From the NCBI GenBank assembly GCA_027577415.1, contig JANBQS010000107.1, forward strand, positions 1-35,289: a stretch of 35,289 bases of DNA, in the 5' to 3' direction. Shown piece after piece: positions 1 through 9,157 of this stretch. The notes beneath the pieces were generated by a model that was given only the letters and a program-made list of their open reading frames with translations, was not told where the DNA came from and did not search any database. Position 1 is the first letter of the stretch. Each line of letters starts with the position of its first letter. A program made the position numbers and the translations under genes. Source of the DNA: Coemansia sp. RSA 922 (taxonomy: Eukaryota > Kickxellomycota > Kickxellomycetes > Kickxellales > Kickxellaceae).

Positions 1-1357
1 GGTCAAATACCAAGTTGGTAAACACTAGGCTCTGAAGGACAGAGGTGCGAGGAGCGGCGTAAATGGCACTGGCTAGCTGCAATCCGGATGTTTTGTCGCT
101 TAGTGTGAGACGCTTTGTCACTTTCAATATGTGGTGCATCTGCTGCTTAATAGGCCCATTTACTCGTCCGATTAAAAATGCGTTGTCAGTTAGGGAGACC
201 GAGCCAATGTGAACCAAGTCCATTCGTATGTTACCACAGCGCTCGAATACTTTAAACCAGATCAAAATGTTTCTAGCAATTGCGCCAAAGGGAATGCGTA
301 GGCTCTTCAGTGTGTCGCCATTGCCTCTAAATAACACATCGTCGTCGAATGGGTATCCGCCGCAAACATCCAGCATAGACAGGACGGGGAATGGTACCAG
401 ATCCTCAATCGCTGCCCAGGTCTCGGTGTAGGTAACATCAGCAACTGTCAGTTTTAGCCGTGTCAAGTAGTAATACACCGCCGGAGCCTCAGTACCACCA
501 TAGATCAAAGTACGCCAGTTAGCTTCCGTGGCAACCTCGATTACAAGGGATTTTAGAGTACCCATGTTGAGATAAGCAAGCTCCGCAAATGGTGCACAGG
601 CCATACCAGGTCCTTGCATAATACTCACAAGTCCAGAAACACGCATATCAATCGACATAATTCTGGTTTTTAGTCCCGAGTGAACTCGCAAGCATTTGAC
701 GCTCCTTTGACACAACTCCGAGACTAGTGTGTTGTACAGCTGCAGGCTATTTGGCTCCTTGTCATCGGTCGAGCGGATTGAGACAATTGCATCGGTTATA
801 GCCGGGGTCAGCCGCAAGAGAGAGCGAACAAAGCTGGTCACCTTTTCCATGTCAGTTACCGCAACAGGCGTGCTGGAGGTACTAGAGTTAGCTGTGCCAT
901 CTACAGACCTTTTAACGGCCTTGACCTTGCTCAAATTGAGCACCAATGATTTCGCCGATGGAAACAGCATATTTTCGTACTGCGATCTGGTTACAATATC
1001 GCAAAAAGTCCCGTCACACATATCCTTCCAGAGAACAGCCGATACAACGACTCGTTTGACCAAGTGAGTTTTGCGATACTGTGAGTATGGAACGCTGGCA
1101 GGCCATGCCGGAAACGACACTTCAATAGCCTTACAGGGATAATCAAAGCTAAACAAGCAGTTGTCGCAAATGGAAGAAAGTGCCGCTGTGCACCAGCGCT
1201 CGCTAACTGAAAGCAGCGGAGTGAGAATGTTCTTGCCTTTGTTGTGCGCATCCATGTCAAAGTCGAACGATGTACTGGCGCGCTTCTCCAGGTACTCGAT
1301 AGTCTTGCGAACTATCAGCATAGGCAGCGTCTGAAACGGAGACAACGGAGACTCCAT
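1..1357 (-). CDS. Lineage-expanded hypothetical protein, C-terminus outside window
   Basis: A minus-strand frame opens at the ATG at 1357-1355 and stays open for 452 codons to the window edge; I checked every line of this frame and found no stop. The N-terminus reads MESPLSPFQTLPMLIVRKTI, followed by an acidic/Asn-rich stretch and the segment LLSVSERWCTAALSSICDNC. The short N-terminal helix with LP...V...I.YL resembles an F-box-like start, and the rest has regularly spaced hydrophobic residues as in leucine-rich ligand-binding folds; both are inference. I recall similar proteins as a large uncharacterised family in Coemansia and Linderina. No catalytic motif is visible and no function is assigned. 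It shares a divergent upstream region with the desaturase gene. Confidence 0.75.
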   Translation of the reverse strand, partial: MESPLSPFQTLPMLIVRKTIEYLEKRASTSFDFDMDAHNKGKNILTPLLSVSERWCTAALSSICDNCLFSFDYPCKAIEVSFPAWPASVPYSQYRKTHLVKRVVVSAVLWKDMCDGTFCDIVTRSQYENMLFPSAKSLVLNLSKVKAVKRSVDGTANSSTSSTPVAVTDMEKVTSFVRSLLRLTPAITDAIVSIRSTDDKEPNSLQLYNTLVSELCQRSVKCLRVHSGLKTRIMSIDMRVSGLVSIMQGPGMACAPFAELAYLNMGTLKSLVIEVATEANWRTLIYGGTEAPAVYYYLTRLKLTVADVTYTETWAAIEDLVPFPVLSMLDVCGGYPFDDDVLFRGNGDTLKSLRIPFGAIARNILIWFKVFERCGNIRMDLVHIGSVSLTDNAFLIGRVNGPIKQQMHHILKVTKRLTLSDKTSGLQLASAIYAAPRTSVLQSLVFTNLVFD

Positions 1358-1962
1358 AGCGAATAATAGCGATATTTCTTTCCAAAAGATAGACTCGGCG
1401 TGGAAGGAATCAAAAAGTCGTCAAGTCGCTTATTTTGACAACATTTGAAGATGTCACTCTTAATCATGTTTGTAATTTGATTAGACCTGGGTGCCTCCAG
1501 TACTCAGGTGATTTTAATGCTGGTAGAATTGACTTGTGGCTGGCCACATGTTATATTGTCGTTGTGCCGAAGCAGGTGGAGGCGATTTAACAGCTCTGCC
1601 TACAGTAGGCGATCTGGAAGGAGAACAGTAGCCAACTGGCCTATAGCGTCTGGTATCTCGCAACTCGGGTACATTTAGGCCCTGAGTGGACCGGAATAGT
1701 GAGCACATGGGAGCACAAAACCCGCAACAGTGTTCATCCGATGGGTTTACAAGCCAATGAGGGATAGGGGGAGGGCACTTTGGGGGGAGAAAAGGAAGAG
1801 GAGCCACATCTGTGCCAATAAAAGTAACAAAACAGCTCAGGTGAGGAATGCCGTTTTTGGATGCTCACTTTCTCTCTTCCCTCTTCCTGAAAAAAGGCAT
1901 TTTTTTCGATTATCTTTTATCTTTTATCTCCTTTTTTTGAGCTACTCGACCGTATATCAAGA
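1358..1962. promoter_or_regulatory. Divergent intergenic region, hypothetical gene / desaturase
   Basis: This 605-bp gap separates two divergently transcribed genes. The 110 bp directly before the desaturase ATG are strongly pyrimidine-rich on the plus strand (TTTTCTTTTATC-type tracts at about 1866-1940), a pattern also seen before CSE1 and the cyclin gene. A 97-codon minus-strand reading frame at 1514-1807 is Pro/Ser-rich, matches nothing I know, and I do not call it. I see no RNA gene or repeat here. Confidence 0.5.
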
Positions 1963-3329
1963 ATGGGTGCCAAGCAAGTTGTCGACCCCGAGAAGGACTT
2001 TGTGCCTCCAGACTTTACCATCAAGGAGCTGCGCGACTGCGTGCCCAAGCACTGCTTTGAGCGTGATACTCTTCGGTCGTTCAGCTATGTCGCCTATGAT
2101 ATGTGTGGCGTGGCATTCCTGGCGTTCTGCGCCTCGCATATCCACCTACTACCCCTCGCTCTGCGTGCACCTGCTTGGGTTCTGTACTGGGTTAGCCAGG
2201 GCATAGTGGCTACTGGGCTCTGGGTTATCGCCCACGAATGGTAAGTGGGAAAAATAATAAACGGGAGATTTGATGCTGGCGATCTTTCTCTCTGTGGGGT
2301 CTATGACTTGCTGTACAAGATACCCGCATATGCAGAAACGAGGCATAGTTCATCTCGGCCATAAAAAAAATTTTCATTTTGGTCTCAGATCAGGGGGAGG
2401 AAAAAAGGCGGGGATATAATTTACTAAACTGCCAGCGCAAAGGTTTTTTCTTTCTGTTTGATAGTGGTCATGGAGCATTTTCCGCCAACAGAACCGTCAA
2501 CCACGTCACCGGCTGGGTCCTACATTCGGCTCTGCTGGTTCCATATTATGCGTGGCGTCACTCGCACTCTCAACACCACAAAAACACCAACAATCTCACT
2601 CGCGACGAGGTTTTTGTCCCGCGCACAAAGTCCTACCGCGGACTCCAGGACAAGCCCTCGACGCCCGCATGGATGACTGATTCGATCTTTGAAGAGACTC
2701 CTCTCTACCACTTGGCCATGGTCACGGCCCAGTCGCTGTTCGGATGGCCCATGTACCTGTATCGCAACGCATCGGGCCCAAAGTACTCGCGCGGTGCCTC
2801 TCATTTCAACCCATCTTCAGTGTTGTTCCGCGCAGAGCAAGTCGGCCAGATCATTATTAGCGACATTGGCCTGCTTTTGACTATCGCCGTCCTGACCTAT
2901 TCGTCCTGGATCTTCTCGCCCGCCACCGTTGCCTTTTATTACGGAGTGCCCTACTTGATGGTAAACTTTTGGCTAGTCACTATTACCTTCTTGCAGCACA
3001 CTGACGCTGCTGTGCCTCACTACGCCGACGACAGCTGGAACTTTGTGCGTGGCGCACTGTGCACCGTCGATCGCGACTTTGGCTGGATCCTCAATACCTG
3101 CCTCCACCATATTCAAGACTCGCATGTTGCACACCACGTCTTCTCCCAGATGCCTCACTACCACGCTATTGAGGCCACTCAGCATTTGAAGAAGAAGCTA
3201 GGCAAGTACTATCGCTTCGACGATACTAATTTCTTGGTTGCGCTCTACCACAACTTTAAGCACTGTCAGTTTATCGAGGATACTGGATCCGTTCTGTTCT
3301 TTAGAAACACCTCGACACCCGCCAACTAG
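1963..3329 (+). CDS. FAD2: Delta-12 fatty acid (oleate) desaturase
   Basis: Two exons, 1963-2240 and 2465-3329, encode 380 residues, the usual length for this family. The intron (2241-2464, 224 nt, GTAAGT...GATAG) lies inside the first histidine box: splicing turns the in-frame HEW into HECGH (residues 91-95). The other boxes are HSQHH (127-131) and HVAHH (313-317), giving the eight-histidine di-iron centre of membrane desaturases. Hydrophobic segments flank the boxes, as expected for an ER membrane enzyme. Family knowledge: it introduces the 12,13 double bond into oleate, using cytochrome b5 as electron donor, to make linoleate. The third-box context HHVFSQMPHYHA is typical of fungal delta-12 enzymes; a delta-15 or bifunctional activity cannot be excluded from sequence. 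The stop lies only 45 bp from the stop of convergent TAF11. Confidence 0.95.
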
Positions 3330-3351
3330 ACTATGTTAGTATAGGTGTTTT

Positions 3352-3357
3352 TTTATT
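3352..3357 (-). terminator. Poly(A) signal AATAAA for TAF11
   Basis: On the minus strand AATAAA lies 18-23 nt beyond the TAF11 stop. The site sits in the 45-bp gap shared with the convergent desaturase gene, so the two transcripts probably overlap at their 3' ends. Confidence 0.4.
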
Positions 3358-3374
3358 ACAATTTAATCTTTCAT

Positions 3375-4229
3375 TCAAAACAAACGCTTAGTGAATCCGC
3401 TGCTACTTGCAGCCGTTTGCGTTTCTTTCTTATACAAGCGATATGCCTCGCGCAAGTGATCTGGTGTAAGAGAGCCGGTATCCCCGCGCTCTTGTTGAAC
3501 TTGTACTGCACGCTCGATGATTTCACCAACAAAGACTTTGGAGAATCCAGCGACGACAAACGTCAATGTAGATGAGATCTGCTGGTTCAATATATGGCTG
3601 ACCAGTTTCTTAATCGATCCCTTATTTAGGGCTGTTCTTCTGTATACGTCGAATCTCTGTCGCTGGTCTTCAGACATTTGGTCCCAGAGCTCCTTAATCT
3701 CCTCCTTGCTCTGCTTTATCAAGTTCATCGTGTCCTCGTCCCCACTGTCTGCTGCTCCTCGCGGTTGGCCAATCTGTGCATCATCGTCATCGTCTTCCTC
3801 AATGTCCTCGGCAATTCCATCCGCCGGAGCAGCTGCCGGCCGTTCACGGGTATCCAAATCCTCATCATCCGATTCGGCATCGCCACTGGCAACTACGTTC
3901 ATCGAGCTACTTTGTCGTTTCTTTCGCTCGCTGCTGACACTCGCCGAGGGCGATGCCGAGCCATCAGGAAGTACAAGGCCGGAGAGTTGAATGCCGCGTC
4001 CCTTTGATGGAGTCAGTGGACTAGACCGAATGCTCCCGGCTAGCTTGCGAGCAGAGGAAAGGCCAGCTGCTGCGCCACCACGCCGCTTGCGTTGCCGCAG
4101 CAAGTCTGCAGGCGTAAATGACACTAATCGTGGCCGTTTCTTGGCCGCCTGTGATGCTGGAATAGCTGGACCATTACCGCGAGCCGGAGATCCAGAACCA
4201 GAGTCACTACGAGATGGAGCAGACGACAT
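3375..4229 (-). CDS. TAF11: TFIID subunit TAF11 (TAFII28 family)
   Basis: Single-exon gene of 284 residues. Residues 1-165 are low complexity: Ser/Pro/Arg-rich and then acidic (a run of D/E near 141-150). Residues about 180-268 form the TAFII28 histone fold, recognised from LWDQMSEDQRQRFDVYRR, the second helix IKKLVSHILNQQ, the highly conserved GFSKVFVGEIIERA (228-241) and the final helix LTPDHLREAYRLYKK. Family knowledge: TAF11 pairs with TAF13 through this fold inside TFIID and helps RNA polymerase II preinitiation. The start was chosen because no upstream in-frame ATG gives homologous sequence and the first ATG follows an AT-rich leader. SPT2 lies 115 bp upstream on the same strand, separated by an A-rich tract near 4267-4280. 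Confidence 0.92.
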   Translation of the reverse strand: MSSAPSRSDSGSGSPARGNGPAIPASQAAKKRPRLVSFTPADLLRQRKRRGGAAAGLSSARKLAGSIRSSPLTPSKGRGIQLSGLVLPDGSASPSASVSSERKKRQSSSMNVVASGDAESDDEDLDTRERPAAAPADGIAEDIEEDDDDDAQIGQPRGAADSGDEDTMNLIKQSKEEIKELWDQMSEDQRQRFDVYRRTALNKGSIKKLVSHILNQQISSTLTFVVAGFSKVFVGEIIERAVQVQQERGDTGSLTPDHLREAYRLYKKETQTAASSSGFTKRLF

Positions 4230-4344
4230 TGTACAAAATATATTTATAAAAGATAGTTATCACCCACAAAAAAAAAAAAAAGTCACACGGCACAAAGTAA
4301 TTTTGTGGCCATAGACATGCTTCGATAAATGTATGGGGCACCTC

Positions 4345-5923
4345 TTAGTTATAGCGCTCACGGCGTCTGCGTGCCCGAGCACGCTCTTCTTCTTCCAGCC
4401 GCCGCTCCTCCTCTTCGTCCTCTTGACGACCAAGTTTAGCGCTGCGCCGCTCCTCCATCATCAGCTGGCGCGTCGATACCTCCATATCATCGTCATCATC
4501 ATCGTTGACATCGTGGTATCTCACGCCAAGCATCTCGCGAATGGCACCCACGCGGTAGCGAGAGCCACCCTCCTCTTCATCGTCAACGATAAAGTCATCC
4601 AACGAGTCATACTCGCTCTCGTCATCGTAGCCGCCACGTCGTTTATGGCTCTGCTGACGTGGGCCATCACGTCCGCGAGCAGGGGGTGGCGAGGGTCTTC
4701 TGCGAGGCGATCTGTCGCGTTGCCGACTGCCAGTGTTGGCCGACGCACTACCTCTAGCTCCAACAGGGGCCCTGCGATCACTAGGATTAGCACGCTGGTT
4801 TCGGCTGCTATCAGGCGACCGGGGTCTGGGGCGCCGGTCAGTTTGCTCTTCGCGGCGACCAGCTGAGCGCGGCATAGCCTCTACTCGAACACTGCGAGGC
4901 GGGTCTCTTCTAGCCGAACTGGTAGCACATACGCCAAAGCGGTCCTTCTCTCGCTCAGGCGCCTTGCGCACCCGAGGCTCAGGGGGTTCTCTTTGATTAG
5001 CCTCGGCACCAGTCGCACGCTTCGTAGCCGGAGGCGCTTTTGGCCTCTCGCGAGGTTCCATCGAACGGCCAACAGCTGCTGCATTCCTACGGGCAGAGGA
5101 CAGTGGCGCAGGTGCGTCGCGGGCGGTTGGTGGCAGCGGCCTCGCAGAATGGCGTATGCCGGCGCTGCCCACTGGCTGCTGGCGTCGAGGCACTGCTGGC
5201 TCAGCCTTCAGTGGTCGCTGATCTGATTGCTGCCGACTCTGAGGTGCACGTACTGCGCCGGCCTGCACCGCAGACGTCCGCTGCTGCTGCAGAGTGGGCT
5301 GCGGCTGGGCAGGCCGCCTTGCGGGTGCTTCTGCCTGGCCTGATGCAATACGCATAAGCTCTTCATACGACATGCGCTGTGGTGCTGGACGTTTGGGTGG
5401 TACCGGGTCCTCCTTTGCCAAACCTCTGCGATTTGCCGTGCTGTCACGAGCGCCTGGTGTCACACGCATACCACTGCTGCCCTTGGCACTGCTGCTTTGT
5501 CCTGCAGAGACACGAGCTGCCTGTCGTTGCTGCTGCTGGACCGATTTCCGTCGCGCCTCTTCGGCCTTTTCTACCTCCAGCCGTTCTCGCCGCCGCCGCT
5601 CCACCCCAGCTCGAAGTTCCGTCTGCCTTTGTTTGTCATCCTCCTCTCTCTGCTTAATACGCTTTTCCAGCTCTAGTTTGCGCCGCTTCTCACGCATCTC
5701 GCGCTCACTCGCTTCATCTACCACTGAACGATCCCCGATATGCCGCTTACGCTCAAGTGACGCACGCTGCAGGTCGACCGTGTTCTGTTCGGCCAAGCGC
5801 ATTAGCCTTTCAAACTACAAATACAAGAGGGTTAGAAATTGCAAAAAGGGATATTAGCTAAACATTGCGTCTTCTTAGGAATAGTGTCAATAAATACAGG
5901 AATGTGCGTACATCGGTGCTCAT
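4345..5923 (-). CDS. SPT2: SPT2 chromatin protein / histone chaperone
   Basis: The C-terminus carries the SPT2 signature: SEYDSLDDFIVDDEEE, then IREMLGVRYHD, an Asp run, MEVS and RRSAKLGRQEDEEEE. Family knowledge: this C-terminal block binds histones H3-H4 and acts during transcription elongation in the nucleus. The rest is long, basic and low complexity (Arg/Pro/Ser/Gln), with an Arg/Glu-rich coiled stretch near the N-terminus. I infer two exons: 5923-5912 (ATG AGC ACC GAT, donor GTACGC) and 5814-4345 (acceptor TTGTAG). Splicing gives MSTDFERLMRLAEQN, the usual short N-terminal helix of SPT2 proteins; without it the protein would start eight residues later. The 97-nt intron and 493-residue length fit. 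It is divergent from the RabGAP gene. Confidence 0.88.
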
Positions 5924-6177
5924 TTTAAAGGTATGCAAAGTAAAGGTAAAAAGGATGCAGAGAAATAATTGAGGAAGGGTAAAGGCATCTCGAAGCTTTG
6001 TAACTGAAAAAGCGGGTCTTCACGACTCACAAAACCCGCTGATCAAATCACTGTGGAGGTTGCTTACATGAGTGGCGTCCCTTGCATGTCTCTTCTGTCT
6101 CTTCTTTTGTCTCTCTTTAAAATATTTCAATTTCCAACCCCCCCTCTCTTCTCTTTGTACAATATTTTGCTGGAAAT
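5924..6177. promoter_or_regulatory. Divergent promoter SPT2 / RabGAP
   Basis: This 254-bp gap is the only upstream sequence for both flanking genes. It contains a 7-bp inverted repeat (6011-6040, listed separately) and a pyrimidine-rich tract (about 6085-6150) just before the RabGAP start. Inside the loop of the repeat, TGAGTCG on the minus strand differs by one base from the Gcn4/AP-1 site TGAGTCA; binding is only a possibility. Confidence 0.5.
6011..6040. repeat. 7-bp perfect inverted repeat with 16-nt loop
   Basis: AGCGGGT at 6011-6017 is perfectly complementary to ACCCGCT at 6034-6040. On the minus strand the second arm is followed directly by a short T run, so an RNA read in that direction would have a stem-loop plus U-tract. 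It sits in the SPT2/RabGAP divergent promoter and could also be a palindromic protein-binding site. Confidence 0.6.
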
Positions 6178-7543
6178 ATGGACGAAAAAGCTCGGCCGCC
6201 CAGTCAACGGCCTCGGCAATACGTGCGTGCGGATGCCTCACAGACCCAGGGGCGCAGTAGTGGGAGGGCACTGCCGCGAGCAAAGCGCATATCTCAGGCC
6301 ATTGCCGACTGCGACCTTGCCACGCTAAGACACTTGGCGAGGACCAGTGACGGCTTCCAGACAATAAGGCTCCGACGCCGTGCATGGTAAAGATAACCTC
6401 CCGTGTCTTGTAACAGAGCATGTTCAAAAAGACCATGCCTGACTAACTGTCAGACTTTTTACTCTATCAAAAAAAAGTAGGCCACTCTTACTCGGGTTTA
6501 GATCGTTGACAGATGCTGGAGATCGCACCATTGCCCACGCAGACGAAGGGCAGTTGGCGCTTGACTTGCCGAGAACTTCATTACCCATGTCTTTGGAGTA
6601 CCGAAGAGACGCTGATGCAACAAAGCGACGACAGGCACAGCTTGGTACAGTGGTTCGCGCAGTATTGCGTAGTTACCCGTGGCTAGGCTACTACCAAGGA
6701 TTTCACGAGCTCTCGCTGGTATTCCTCAGCGTCTTTGGCAGCGAGCGTCCAGCAATAGAGGCTTCTAAAATGGTTGCGCTGTTTTTCGTGCGCGACGCCA
6801 TGGCCAGCAATCTGGACCACGTTCTGCAACAACTGCAACTTCTATATGTGGTTCTAAAGGCTATTAGTCCTGAAATCCACGAATTGCTTGTTGAACTGGA
6901 AGTACCGCCATTCTTTGCAATTAGCTGGGTACTGACATGGTTTGCTCACGATCTGGACGACTTTCAGAGTATCTGTCGCATATTTGACTTTCTCATTGTC
7001 AGCCCACCCATGCAGGTCGTCTATATGGCTGCTGCCATGCTTAAACGCAACGAACGAGACATTTTGGCTTATGAACAAGACTTTGCTGCTGTGCACACAG
7101 GTCTGAGTAAGCTCCCGCAAGCAGTCAAGGAAAAGGGCTGGCGCGATATTATCGACGACTCGTATCACTTACAGACCGAGTATCCGGCTACAAAGTTACA
7201 GCACATGGGGAACCTTCATTTGCCCAAACTCTCGGTTGTCAATACTTTTGAGGCCACATGGATGCGTTTGGATCCAGTGCGACCGCTGGCATTTACCAGT
7301 TTGGTTCCTTGCAAATCAGGTCAACACCCATTGGCGTCAGTGGTATCGTCGTCAGCGGCTCAGTCGGCAGGCAATTCGAAAGAAAATCGCATGGCTCGCG
7401 TCATTGATCTCACGGATACTGCGCAAAAAGCTCGTAATTTGGCGCTCCAGCACAAGTGGCCACTAGTAGTCGCAACTGTAGCTTCGGCGACTATGCTAAT
7501 GTACGCCTGGATGCTCATGCAACAGCTCCAGATTCACGCCTAA
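6178..7543 (+). CDS. TBC-domain Rab GTPase-activating protein, TBC1D20/Gyp8-like
   Basis: Two exons, 6178-6386 and 6481-7543 (94-nt intron, donor GTAAAG, acceptor AAGTAG), encode 423 residues. Splicing joins RRRAW to PLLLG, restoring the conserved 'R..W..LLG' start of the TBC domain. Catalytic fingers are visible: LALDLPRTS with the arginine finger at R101, and GYYQGFHE with the glutamine finger at Q142. The domain runs from about residue 50 to 290. The last 29 residues hold a single hydrophobic segment (WPLVVATVASATMLMYAW), a tail anchor. Family knowledge: TBC1D20 and yeast Gyp8 have this layout and stimulate GTP hydrolysis by Rab1/Ypt1-type GTPases at the ER and Golgi. The exact Rab target is inference. 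The stop is 49 bp from the stop of convergent ARV1. Confidence 0.88.
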
Positions 7544-7592
7544 CTTGCAAGACATGTACTATTACTATTATCACAACACATAAAAGAATCTT

Positions 7593-8774
7593 TCAAAAGA
7601 ACACAATTGACGAAATGTTGAGAGCAAAAAAATGTACCAGTTGCTTGATCGCCGCGCTAAACACAACAACCAAGCTAGCCCACAGAACGTGTATGTCAAA
7701 GAGTACCGAAATGGCAGTCGAGTGTGAAGTGAAGAGCAAAAGATCGAGGAGCCACGGGTAGTACGACTCGTTGTACTCCCAAATAACTAGCAAGATCATC
7801 AGGACTTTGCCAAAACTGGAGATGATAAGCGCGGTAGAGATAGTCGCCCAGCGCTTCACTTGCATAAAGCTCCGTTGGTGAATAACCGATGCTAGCAAGA
7901 TTCCGACGAGCAAGGCAGTGGCATCGACTGCCGACAACATGAGAATCGCAAGGTACTGGGTGGCAAACGAATGCTGCTTACCAAACAACAGCTCCTCCTG
8001 ACCACGCAGCCGCCCGCCCTCTTCAAGGCGGAACCAGTCAATGTACACGTTGAAAAGAACCAGGAGAACGCCCAATTTGGCTACGTTGCGTTCAATAAAC
8101 CGCTGGCGGAACTCTAATTTGTTGACTAACAAGTGTCGATACACCTGCGGTTTGTGCAAGAGCATGTCGATAAACACTATAACGACATCGTGCTCGACAT
8201 ACTTGTCAGCAAAGCTCTTGCAGTGCTCACATTGCGTTAGTCGAATGTGACCAACGCCATACTCGGTGTAAAGACTGGCTACCGGGAAGCCACACTCTAT
8301 GCATACTTGCTTCTTTGTTGTCAGTTTGCTCGCTGGCTGCTGCGACTTTGATCCTCCAACATTGTCCGAAATATTCAAGTCCGGAAGCCTAGCGGAGTTC
8401 TGAGGTGATGACCGGCCAGAAACAGACGGCGACTCGGCCATCAACGGCGATTGGGGTGTCTCTAACAACAACAACAATATAGTGCAGTGTAGCAATATAG
8501 TCAGCCAAGATGCGATAGAACGCGACAACATGGGGGAACAATACTGGCACTACTTACGTGGACCAAACGTGAGCGCTACCGCAGCTAGGACTAGGATAAT
8601 GACTAGCGGGAATACTATTCTGTACCGCGAGTCGTCCAAAACATGGCACTCGCAGCCCATGCGATTACAGCTAATAGGCTCGTCGTCCTTGAGCAGCTTG
8701 ACCGAGGTCGCACTCAGTGTGCATATCAGCGTGTGGACATAGTAATTTAGCGGAAGCAATAGCGCCTCTGACAT
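7593..8774 (-). CDS. ARV1: ARV1 sterol/GPI homeostasis protein with extra N-terminal exon
   Basis: The main exon (8461-7593) holds the ARV1 homology domain: a zinc ribbon VCIECGFPVASLYTEYG...CEHC (cysteines at 126, 129, 150, 153 of the spliced protein), then ADKYVEHD...FIDMLLHKPQVYRHLL and several transmembrane segments. Family knowledge: ARV1 is an ER membrane protein needed for sterol distribution and GPI-anchor synthesis. I infer a first exon 8774-8558 (72 codons, donor GTAAGT) joined over a 96-nt intron (acceptor GTTGTTAG); the join keeps frame and gives 361 residues. That exon encodes a membrane-type sequence with CNRMGCEC and a hydrophobic helix ending FGP, which known ARV1 proteins, starting at the zinc ribbon, lack. 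Alternatives: translation starts at the ATG at 8441-8439, or the 74-codon frame ending in the intron is a separate peptide. Confidence 0.85.
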
Positions 8775-9157
8775 TTAGGTGTGGGTGTTTGGTTCGATAA
8801 ATGTACAAATGCACGCTCTGGGCGCAATGTGCTCATCTACTCGCCGTAATCAAGAAACAAATAAATAATAATTTACAGACTTGAAGAAAAAGAAAAGTTA
8901 ACATAGTCGCAAAAATGACGATGATCCGAGTATGCATAATCCTCCGCTCACAAAGTTTTTTGCTCACTGCATATTCACTGTCAGCCCCCAAGCGTTTCGC
9001 TTCTTTTTTCTTTCCGATTCTCGAATTTACTATTTATTTTCTCTATTCCTCTCTTTTCTATCTTTGCTGTGTACTGCTTGCGAGGTTTACAAGCAACAAC
9101 CCCCTTTTCACAAATAGCAGTTTATTTATCACTTATTTCTGAGCATTCGTTTGAAAA
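8775..9157. promoter_or_regulatory. Divergent promoter ARV1 / CSE1
   Basis: A 383-bp gap between the ARV1 and CSE1 start codons. It is AT-rich, with an A-rich stretch at about 8850-8900 and a long T/C-rich tract at about 9000-9070 on the plus strand before CSE1. Short open frames in the tract are Phe/Leu/Ser-rich products of low complexity and are not called. No RNA gene or repeat seen. Confidence 0.5.

Noticed and set aside
1514..1807. Minus-strand frame of 97 codons between the hypothetical gene and the desaturase
   Set aside because: Pro/Ser/Arg-rich without recognisable motif, and it lies in a divergent promoter; nothing supports translation.
8550..8774. Separate 74-residue membrane peptide gene beside ARV1
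   Set aside because: The frame ends two codons past a perfect GTAAGT donor, and the in-frame acceptor 96 nt away leads straight into ARV1, leaving no room for a separate promoter; kept as an alternative only.
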